From Helicoverpa zea (lineage: Eukaryota > Arthropoda > Insecta > Lepidoptera > Noctuidae): a stretch of DNA of 64,000 nt. The translations under genes were made by a program, and so were the position numbers. The stretch is taken from the NCBI RefSeq assembly GCF_022581195.2, contig NC_061461.1, forward strand, positions 8,742,001-8,806,000. The letters are read 5' to 3'. This document shows positions 41,101 through 50,100 of this stretch, one piece after another. The first letter of the stretch is position 1, and each line of letters starts with the position of its first letter. The notes under the pieces are model-generated. The model was not told the origin of the DNA. It ran no database searches and saw nothing but the letters and a program-made list of their open reading frames with translations.

Positions 41101-41602
41101 CAATATTTTGGATTTATGAGTTTTACTCTTTGTACTTCTGTCCCCTAGTATTTTGCGTGAGGTAGCCCTAACGTGTGTTACGTAACTTTTTTTCATATCA
41201 GGCCGTGCTTGCCAATAAAAAAGTTTTAGTAACGAAGCACGTGAATGTAGGTCAAATTTTTAGTTTGTAACTAAAATGAAATATCTAATTAAAATATAAA
41301 AAGTTCGACCTGAAAACCTTGAGACTGGTCGATGTCGTGAGGCCTAAAGGTTAATTTGTTGTTGAAATAAAATGTTAGCGACTTGGTTTATGTAAAATAT
41401 TGCTTTTGATAGGCAAAGGTATTCATAGAGCATTTTTTCTCTGAAATTCTTAATACGACTGAACAGAAACAAATACAGAGAGTAGGTATATACGAAGTAT
41501 GTATTTTAGACAGAGTATTTTTTCTGTGGCACATCTTTTCTAATGAAAACTTTATCTTTACTACCCAATAACATAGACATTATCTCCATACCACAAAGTC
41601 TA
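38132..41602. other. AT-rich non-coding DNA, no feature recognised
   Basis: No recognisable gene or bounded repeat on either strand. Confidence 0.45.
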
Positions 41603-41664
41603 AAAATAACGTTAGCGTCAGGACCGCCGTCACAATTCTCCGATCCTCTCGAAATACATGTAGA

Positions 41665-41857
41665 GAGTTGCTACCTAATTGCTACCAGCTACCATTAGTT
41701 GCTACCAATTGCTACCCTCGTGGTTTTGAAGATATTCAGCATCCAAAGGTGACAGCCATTCTGATATCAGGATGGCTGTCACTTTTCCCAGTGTGAAGAA
41801 ACGGCGCAAAACTATTGAGTTTTTTTTTGACCCAGAGTTGCTACCTAATTGCTACCC
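41665..41857 (+). repeat. GCTACC motif clusters in the foldback arm (mirrored at 42954-43146)
   Basis: Seven GCTACC motifs occur in this stretch, mostly as TTGCTACC. Five form a cluster and two follow about 150 bases inwards. A 22-base segment beginning GAGTTGCTACCTAATTGC occurs at 41665-41686 and again at 41835-41856. The opposite arm has the complementary set, so the element carries 14 in all. Short subterminal repeats of this kind serve as transposase binding sites in several DNA transposons and make up the arms of Drosophila FB elements (established). The function here is inferred. Confidence 0.75.
41749..41782. repeat. 34-bp imperfect palindrome inside the arm (copy at 43029-43062)
   Basis: GTGACAGCCATTCTGATAT pairs with ATCAGGATGGCTGTCAC around a CTGATATCAG centre, with one mismatched position pair. 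The matching palindrome in the other arm is at 43029-43062. Each arm can thus form a local hairpin in addition to pairing with the other arm. Confidence 0.8.
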
Positions 41858-42384
41858 TCCAGAATAAAATTTTGGACCACAACGATTCCCTGGATAAAAA
41901 GATATTTAAAAAATGAGTTTTTACGCCCTGCCAAATTAAATTAGCAAGCTGTCAGTTAATACAAATGAGTACTTTTGACGTAGGCGCTATCTATTATAAT
42001 CCGACAGCTGATATAAATGCGGCTGAAAAGTGAACTAAAGCAAGCCGCCATCTTTGAACATCATTTTTGATTAGTGTATTTATAAATGTTACCTGTTAAA
42101 TGAAATTTCCCGAAATGCATGAAAAAAGTATTTATTATAATTACCTCAGCCTTCGATTGTTAACACGAAATAATTCAAAATTTATTAAATCATGTCATCA
42201 GTCAATTTTTTAGCAATTTTAAAATATTCAAATTTAGAATACACTCTCACGCATGCTTGGCTAACCTTTTTGATGCTAGAAACATACTACAATCATTAAA
42301 ACCCTTCGAAATACACATAAAGTCCTTAAAACTAAGATTTCGCATAGGTGCCCGCTTTTTTGCAAAAGAGTGTATATCATACCC

Positions 42385-43200
42385 TGACATGATTTAATAA
42401 ATTTTGAATTATTTCGTGTTATAGTTCGGCCATTCAGAGAATGCGTTCCTGACACGTCGCGATTGAACTGACGACGTAACTACATTCATTGATTATTGAT
42501 ATAATAATGTTGTTTTAATGCTCCTCAATTGTTAAAACGGTAAACAACCAGCAAAAATATTTTTATCGTAACTGCAACGCCATTGCAAAGTTACGTCGTC
42601 AGTTCAATCGCGACGTGTCAGGAACGCATTCTCTGAATGGCCGAACTATAACAATCGAAGGCTGAGGTAATTATAATAAATACTTTTTTCATGCATTTCG
42701 CGAAATTTCATTTAACAGGTAACATTTATAAATACACTAATCAAAAATGATGTTCAAAGATGGCGGCTTGCTTTAGTTCACTTTTCGGCCGCATTTATAT
42801 CAGCTGTCGGATTATAATAGATAGCGCCTACGTCAAAAGTACTCATTTGTATTAACTGACAGCTTGCTAATTTAATTTGGCAGGGCGTAAAAACTCATTT
42901 TTTAAATATCTTTTTATCCAGGGAATCGTTGTGGTCCAAAATTTTATTCTGGAGGGTAGCAATTAGGTAGCAACTCTGGGTCAAAAAAAAACTCAATAGT
43001 TTTGCGCCGTTTCTTCACACTGGGAAAAGTGACAGCCATCCTGATATCAGAATGGCTGTCACCTTTGGATGCTGAATATCTTCAAAACCACGAGGGTAGC
43101 AATTGGTAGCAACTAATGGTAGCTGGTAGCAATTAGGTAGCAACTCTCTATATATATTTCGAGTGGATCGGAGAGTTGTGACGTCGGTCCTGACGCTAAC
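42385..43200 (-). repeat. Right arm of the foldback element (split by a nested MITE)
   Basis: The arm consists of 42385-42421 (37 bases) plus 42651-43200 (550 bases). It is split by the 227-base MITE at 42422-42648 and the duplicated TA. Joining the two parts restores a complete complement of the left arm, which fixes the insertion point and its target duplication. Differences from the left arm lie mostly in the outermost 60 bases (for example TATATA against CATGTA next to the first GCTACC cluster). Confidence 0.9.
42420..42650. mobile_element. Nested MITE with 60-bp perfect inverted repeats and TA target duplication
   Basis: The element is 42422-42648 (227 bases). Its first 60 bases (42422-42481, TAGTTCGGCCATTCAGAGAA...) are the exact reverse complement of its last 60 (42589-42648) by eye, with a 107-base AT-rich interior. 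It is flanked by TA at 42420-42421 and 42649-42650. The left foldback arm shows the empty site as a continuous GTTAAC, confirming a 2-base TA duplication. That points to a Tc1/mariner-type mobiliser. There is no coding capacity. Confidence 0.9.
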
Positions 43201-43208
43201 AAAATAAC

Positions 43209-44051
43209 TCCGCTTTCCTTATAGCTAGGGAAATTCTTATCAATGCATTCCGAAACACGAAAAACAGGCTGAAGTCTTGTTAATTATCGATTACGTATCT
43301 CCGATTAAATCTCGTATTACAAACACATAATGAGTAGGTATGTCTACCACGAGTTTACAGCAATAGTAGGTATTTGTCGATAGTCGATATCGACTGTGTA
43401 ATTTTTTTTACACGGCAAATTTTACCGTACCGCTGAAGACACTGTATTTGCATTATAAAAAAATTTACGTACTCGGTGTCGAGTATCGACAAATTCTACT
43501 GCTTCAAACTCATGGTAAGAGCTCCTGCACACTTCAAACTTATGGTCGGCCGACAGATTATTCGGTCCAGGATGGAAATGAGTGTACGCACATAACACCG
43601 ATCACGTATTTAGCCGGTATCAGACTGCCTAAAATCTTGGATTAACTTCACGATTTTCTTTCAATCATCGGGCCAACTATCAGCCGACTATTTAGTCTGT
43701 CGGGTCTTAAGGTATTGATATGCCAACAGCTGTACCAGTGGTAATTTCACTTCCCATTATATGTTAAGTCGATTTTAATTACTGAAACGAATATACTCGC
43801 CGTTTAGTCCATTATAATCAGTTTGCGCTGGTTAGTTCACGACTATTTAACGCGTTTAGTATAAGCCAGTTACAGTCTTATGGGATTTGGATGGTGACGC
43901 TTAGAACCATGATTAAAGATGAAATAGATTGCCTACTCGACTATTTTTTAGAGCATGCTGAAAGCTGTTTTAACCTATGGGCATTTTAGTTTTACGATTC
44001 TTTGCTTCGATTCATAAGAGGACCAAAAAGTTGAGCATTTTTATGAATTGA
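43209..44051. other. Non-coding DNA with a small palindrome
   Basis: No gene was recognised. AGTCGATATCGACT at about 43,383-43,396 is a perfect 14-base palindrome. An open frame at 43448-43645 has no recognisable motif. Confidence 0.4.
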
Positions 44052-44237
44052 CTAGCTTCCGCCAGCGGCTTCGCCCGCGTGGTGTGTTGATAAAAAGTAG
44101 CCTATGTGTTAATCCAGGGTATCACCTATCTACATACCAAATTTCAATTAAATCGGTCCAGCCGTTTTTGCGTGATTGAATAACAAACATACATCCATAC
44201 ATTCTCACAAACTTTCACATTTATAATATAAGTAGGA
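44052..44237 (-). mobile_element. Minimal Helitron-like element (186 bp)
   Basis: On the minus strand the element begins A|TCCTACTTATATTATAAATG and ends GGCGGAAG-CTAG|T, with A before and T after, the diagnostic insertion pattern of Helitrons. Just before the CTAG is a GC-rich stretch (CGGGCGAAGCCGCTGGCGG) able to fold into a short hairpin. Inside are 'TGTATGGATGTATGTTTG' and 'ATTTAATTGAAATTTGGTATG' blocks that I remember from abundant Lepidoptera repeats (Lep1-type Helitron-like elements). It is non-autonomous and appears complete at both ends. Confidence 0.75.
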
Positions 44238-44690
44238 TTAACGCATTCCTACTTACATGCAATAGAAGTCAGATGGGCAAATAGTTTATATATCGGTATT
44301 AGCCTTTGAGCCTAGAAAGAATCGTAGATACTGCTACGAGACCTATAAAATAAACCTACCTTTTAAATTTAAATTGAACACTAAGAAAAGGTGTCTTAAA
44401 AATTATTTCAAAACTAACTAAGGCAAGCAGTTGCAAATTTTACGATTAACCCCATTTCAAGTTGTTTGAAAACTATTACAGTTTTATGAAGTAGTTATTT
44501 AAGACTGCTACATAAAAACTTCGTAGCTTACACTCAGCTCAACAGAGTTCTGTAATCTGGCAATAATTCGGAATAAAGAAAATTCACCCGACTTTACTGA
44601 CTACTAATTACTTCATATTTTTTTTTAAGTGTCACGACTTCAAACCTAAAAAGTACTTATGAGTTTTCAATTATTTTATTTGACTAATTC

Positions 44691-44795
44691 ATATATTGTA
44701 AATCAAAGGTATCTGTGGAAATCAAAGGGGGAGGCCTATGTTCAGCAGTGGACGTCCTATGGCTGAGATGATGATGATATATTGTAATTAAAAGG
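44691..44795 (+). mobile_element. 5'-truncated non-LTR retro-copy with GATGATGATG tail and target duplication
   Basis: The inserted piece (about 44710-44776) reads 'GGGGGAGGCCTATGTTCAGC', 'AGTGGACGTCCTATGGCTGA' and then GATGATGATG. This is the same 3' block as the copy at 29679-29784, on the other strand. The flanks 44691-44709 (ATATATTGTAAATCAAAGG) and 44777-44795 (ATATATTGTAATTAAAAGG) agree at 17 of 19 positions. Only about 67 bases of the parent were copied. Confidence 0.75.
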
Positions 44796-46059
44796 ATTCC
44801 ACCTTCCTTAAAAGTATTTTGAAACTCCGAAAAAAACTTGATTCTATCTTTATCAGTCCCCAATATTAAAATAGTACAACTATCTACTACTAATATCTAA
44901 ATAAATTAACGGATTTTAATTCGTATGAAAAAAAAAAAAAAATAAAATGTCAATGCTTGAACTTCAGTTTCGACCATTAAAAATGCGAATGCACCCCGTG
45001 CGAAACTATAAACGGAAACATAAAAGTAGAGGTGCAAGTAAGTAAAAAGACAGGATTAACATTCACAGTTCAAGTTTCTTTCTCTTCACATAGAAAAACA
45101 GCCAAGAAGCTCCGGGGTTACTTAAGATCGTACCACCGACAAAACTTGAATTTTCTTAGTTTTCTTTCATTTAGTAAATACCTAAATCTGTTTCACTTTT
45201 CAGGAAAATATTTAAAAAAAAATAAAACAACTTTCTTAGTTTTTTAAATGAAACTTGTCATCAGTATTTAAAAACGTTTCTGATATAACTACAAGAAATT
45301 AATCACAGACGCGTGGGGTGATCGAGTTAAACAATTTTCTAAGCGGTTTGTAACTGTTAACGTCAAGTCGCTGTCGATTAGTTAAATAGCCACCGCAGTA
45401 GAATAGGTACAAGTAAAAAGTTTTGAGCTCAATTAAAGTAAGGTTTAGAAAATTTCAGCTGCATGAGAAAAATATTTTCACATTTCAAAAACTTTTATAT
45501 CTCATTTAAAAGTAGAAAATAATGCAAATGAAAGTTAATTTAAACGGAACGACTAGACGACCAACGCATCTTTTTAAACTACGGTCATCTATCTTCGATA
45601 ATAATGCGTTTATCATAATCATAAACTAATGTTAACGCACATTCCATATAATGGTCCAATAACTGCCGACCTACGCATTTTCTCATAGTTTCCGCAAACA
45701 CAATTATCTATAACTACGGCAATAAAATGAAGCGCTTAGGAACTAATTAAAGAATGCATTAAGTATGTAAAAAAAAATAAAAAATAAACAATAACCAACC
45801 AAAAACTCCGGAACAAAAAAATCCAAATCAAACAGTGCACAAAATAAAAATCACTTCACACCAATAGTATGTTTCGGCACACCGGTACAGCACACAAATA
45901 AATCGAAAGAAAATCTTACAAAGCTCTGAAAGTTAGCTAAACACTGTTAAGGACACCAACACACAACTTTACCATTTGCCGCCAACTGCTCCAAATTTTT
46001 CAAGTACAGAAAAAAATATATAGTTCGATAATTTCGTTTAATTATTCGCGAATTCGAGT
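44796..46059. other. AT-rich non-coding DNA
   Basis: No gene was recognised. A run of about 15 A residues lies just upstream of 44,945. No repeat boundary is visible. Confidence 0.4.
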
Positions 46060-46265
46060 TTAAAGTTTCGCGTCGCGTCGCCGCGCGTTACTCCGGGAAT
46101 GTGGAATTTTCGGCTATGATGGGGAAGATGCTCGCATAGCTGTGGCTTAGATGAGACTGTGGTGAGGTACCGCGCCGATCCAACTGTGTGGCCGGAGCCG
46201 ACTTTCGCCCCGACCGGTCGCCCTACAGCTCTGGCGACCGGTGACGCATCCAGGAACTCTGTTAA
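46060..46265. promoter_or_regulatory. CpG-rich patch, possible promoter or 5' exon
   Basis: About 200 bases of high GC with many CpGs ('CGCGTCGCGTCGCCGCGCG' near 46,066; 'CGCCCCGACCGGTCGCC' near 46,206) lie in AT-rich surroundings. The GCGACCGG/CCGGTCGC elements at about 46,213-46,243 form a short inverted pair. No donor site, open coding frame or TATA box could be fixed on either strand. A promoter, first non-coding exon or enhancer are all possible. Confidence 0.25.
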
Positions 46266-46977
46266 TTCACTATATTTAACAACGTGACTAAAATTTTTTC
46301 TCGGGATATTCTAATGTGTTAGATCCCTTAGTGACAGCCACATTATGCAGGAACGCCCTTAAACTTTAAAAACACGAAAAACGTTTCTCAAACTGTTAGA
46401 GCACGCTAGGGGTAGAGCGATAAAGTCCGTCTATGAACGAACGTATACTGCCGGCACCAACATTTTTGCAAGTTAGCATTCTTTTATTGCTTCGCCATGT
46501 TTTAATCATTTATTTTACATTCGATTTTTCAATCGGAAGTGCGGTGTCATTGCAAGAAATTGATGCGCTAAAAATGTTTGTATACATACAATACTTGATA
46601 TCGATTAGTCTACAAAAAGTCGATTCATCATTATCCAACTTAGAAATATCACAATACGGCTGCATTATTCATGTTGCTAATGTCTAAGCATAATTTTGCC
46701 TGAAGTAGGTCAGTTATTTAACGACGAAAATAAATAATTCTTTGGAAACAACATCAAATTACCGGGTAGCGAGAAAAACAATTAAAGGCCATTTTAATAA
46801 TAACTGCTGAATGACGAATAGAAAACCGCGAACTGATTCGACTTATATGGCGCGGCGAGTTTAAAATAAAGCGAGATGATATTTTATTTATTAATAGGTA
46901 CATAGTTACCTAACCTGTGGTTAAGCATATGCAGGTGATTAAGAAAATCTGAAAAATGCATTTTTATTTAGCATCAA

Positions 46978-47189
46978 ATGACGCAACAGAAATACATTGA
47001 TACAAAAATAAACGGAACCGTAATAAAGACGTTATCTGGTATTATGTCACCAGTAACCCAGTTTGAGCACAAAGCGAAGTTAGAACAAGGATTGCTGGGA
47101 CCGCAGGAAGTGACAGGAGCAGGATATTCCGACGGCGAGTGGAACTGCCACGGAGCCGCGGAGTTTACAACAGTTGCATAGTTCTCCAA
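46978..47189. other. Segment with coding-like composition, unassigned
   Basis: Between about 47,030 and 47,180 the GC content rises and both strands are open (plus 46978-47181, minus 46974-47189). The plus frame includes VTQFEHKAKLEQGLLGPQEVTGAGYSDGEW and the minus frame WQFHSPSEYPAPVTSCGPSNP. I recognise neither. No good splice sites frame it. It may be a decayed transposon piece, a lone exon or chance. The composition change is real; the meaning is unknown. Confidence 0.2.
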
Positions 47190-50100
47190 GCTATTTATGA
47201 TCGCCTGGTACCATGATTTCTCTATTCAGGATATTATTGTATGACGTAAGCAATTTTTAACTATTAAGTAATTTTTGTTTTTGAGACTAATGGTACTTTT
47301 GGGAAATATTATGAACATTCCCTTTTCATAGTTCAAATTTTATATTTACTTTTCTTCGTTCATTTTACTCTTCTTTGCGTTCATACGGAATTCGTAATGT
47401 AATTTCATGTATATTCTTAGACTGATATAGACTAATAAATTATTATTTGAGACCATCAGAGCGAGAGATATAAGTCTTAAAACACATGCAAGAACATATA
47501 CAGTTTCAAATATTGATAAAAATCTACTAGTTTTGATTGCGATTTGAAAGTCTAATTTTCGAAGTAAATTAATTAAGAATTAATTAAATGTTCTTTTATA
47601 AAACTTACATATAATTAGGCTCGTTTTTCTTAAGACCGAAAGCCGTCTTGAAGATCAACAAACATTCTAATGATTCATTTTTGTAAATATTTATAACTAA
47701 ATGTAATATTAAATACCAACACCATTCCCTCGAAAAAAATATTATTCGTTTGTTCTTAGAAATACCGAAACAAGAAGCATTTTCTCATAATCCAAAAGGA
47801 AATAAAATGGAATTATGCCTAAACAATAATATATGATGCTCATTCCTTTTATCTTAAATACCTATTATATTTAAAGGCATCTTTGTTTTCCTTCATAAGT
47901 CGACGAAATAATCATCATAGAACAGTCTGACGATCATTATTGCAACCAATTTGAATTATAGTGTATTGTGACTCTGAGGATTTAAGCTCAAATATGTACT
48001 CACACAATCGGATCTTTAAATCCAACGCCTTGAAAACAAAGGGCCGTTGGACCTTCGTACATTTTCTAACTTTAGGAACAAAGAAAATGTAAGCCTTGTT
48101 GTGAAAATATAACACATTTTTAACGTGCGCATTTAAATTTTGTGTCTAGGAATTCGACTGCCTTTTCCGCACATTCTTTATCATTTACCAACAAGTCCCG
48201 ATGCCTAGTAAATTTTCTAAAAATAAAAAATAATGTTCTTTCGTAGTTCAACTTATCATATATGCCACAGCAGAGAATCGCTCGACTGACATCAATATTT
48301 GAATGCGACGAAAACGTGTGACTACAGTGTCATTCATTTAAACTTTCTCTCGAGTCTGACGCCCTTTGACTGATATCAATGGGCCCTCAACAAATAGCTT
48401 TAAAACGTTCGCCTCAATTGATAGCCTACTAAGAATTCATCGCAAGAATTGAGTATGAGTAACTACTTAACGCACGCTCCTTAATTTGCTTGTTTAGGCT
48501 CCGAACCCTTATACCGAGTTTACACGCAACGGTAGACTCGTCTCGAATGCAACATTTAAACCTAGCTTTACAGATTTTACTTTACACTGTGTAATTAAAC
48601 TTTATTGAAAACATTAAAACAAATATGTGAAGCCTTCACGCAGCTGTGCACCCGTCTCCTAGAAACAGTGTAGGTGTTGGCGTATCAAACCAGCATCTGT
48701 TATTAAATACACCTTCAGCATTAGTTAAAATTTATCGAAGTTGCAAGTCAGGTACCAGTTTAATGACAAACTTGATTTGGAAATTATTCGTTATCGCTCA
48801 TCGATCTTGATCTCGCGGACAACTCACTCGTAGAGGCAGCTTCTGCAGAGCTACCGTCTACAGTAATAAACAGAAATCCGATACTCTTGCTACGACGACC
48901 ATTTAAACTACCTGATCTCTGATAACGCGATCGTTCCTTTTATTATTTACAACCTATACTCTGTCGTTCATTACGCCAAAATTGATTTTAGTTTTATTTA
49001 TAGATCTGCACCGCTTATTGAACTACAATTAGTTGCCGACGAGTAACATTAATTTGAGCTTCGAAGGCTAATCGTAACGCGAATTCATAATCGTTGTTGT
49101 TAGAATCACATTACAAATTCGAGCACGGTAACAGCTGCGGCCTAAACTACAAATTCTAAGGCCTCGTATTAATTTATTCATTTACCCTTCACGCCCTAAA
49201 TCCCTCGGTGGCGATGAATAAAAGGGGTCGATGCGCGTCGCCGCGTGCGCCGGCCCATCTATCACGCGCGATGCGCAGCAAATCGATTTCTAAGCACGTG
49301 TGATTTGTTATTGCATTATCGGCAATTTGTTCTATCACTTTAGTAATCTGTTATACAGACGCTACCGTTCCTTATTTGCACGTAAGTTATTCTTCAAAAC
49401 CGTCAAAATTAACAGCCGTAGTTAAACCGATATCCTTTTTACTGGAATATTTTATTACAAATAAAAGTTGTTGACGTATCATAAGTTTTATATCGAGAGG
49501 TTTTATTACGCTTTTTGTAGTGTAAGTACGAGTAACCATGTAATTATTTCTGCTAGATATTATCGCTGTTGTTAATTAATTACAGATAGCGATCTGTTAA
49601 AGTTTAATATCAGCCGGCCGTACGACGTCTTAACAGAGGAGCTTAACAAACTACCTGTTTGAAACTCTGGAATGTTAAATATTGCACAATAACCATAGAT
49701 CATAATTAAAGAAAGATAATGTTGTTCTATGTGCGGATATCTATGAAACCGGTACCAGAAGCTTGAAGATTTAACAGCGATTAATATTATCTTAATAATA
49801 ATTTATTGCAGCGTCCTTTTCACCTTGCTCGGACTTATTACCGAACCTGTGTTTATATTCGATGTTAGATTTAACAGTGAATGAAGTGAACGTTAGTATA
49901 CACGTGTAAATTAGGAAAAGTGGGGACGTACGGCACACAGAATTATCTGTTTTACGATTCACGCCTTATAATGTTAATGAGAACTTGCGCTTTTCTATTT
50001 TATAGGAAGTGAGCAGCGCGCGGGGCCGTATTGTCTGAAAGGAAACATTGGCACAAATAGATCTCGAACAAAAAAAAAATGCTTGTGGTTCGTACGGAAG

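Larger units (their letters stand above)
41611..42197 (+). repeat. Left arm of the foldback element (uninterrupted)
   Basis: This is the intact 587-base arm. Landmarks from the outside inwards are: the terminus GTTAGCGTC; five GCTACC motifs (41670-41716); a 34-base imperfect palindrome (41749-41782); two more GCTACC motifs (about 41839-41857); AT-rich sequence with 'CTGCCAAATTAAATTAGCAAG' (about 41,928); 'AGCCGCCATCTTTGAACATC'; and 'CTCAGCCTTCGATTGTTAAC' at about 42,144-42,163. The junction ATTGTTAACACG marks the place where the other arm carries an insertion. Confidence 0.9.
41603..43208. mobile_element. Foldback DNA transposon with 587-bp arms and 8-bp target duplication
   Basis: The element proper is 41611-43200 (1,590 bases). 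The left arm 41611-42160 is the reverse complement of 42651-43200, and every base i pairs with 84811-i without an indel. By eye there are only about seven mismatches. The pairing continues for another 37 bases as 42161-42197 with 42385-42421, after skipping a younger insertion, giving 587-bp arms and a 187-base loop (42198-42384). The termini are GTTAGCGTCAGGACC/GGTCCTGACGCTAAC. The flanks AAAATAAC at 41603-41610 and 43201-43208 are identical. There is no transposase frame. An 8-bp duplication fits hAT, P or Mutator-like families; very long arms favour a Mutator-like or foldback type. The termini match no family I can name. Confidence 0.9.

Noticed and set aside
41611..43200. Assembly artefact (false palindrome)
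   Set aside because: The arms differ at several positions, one arm carries an extra MITE, and the flanks form an exact 8-bp duplication, none of which an assembly inversion would create.
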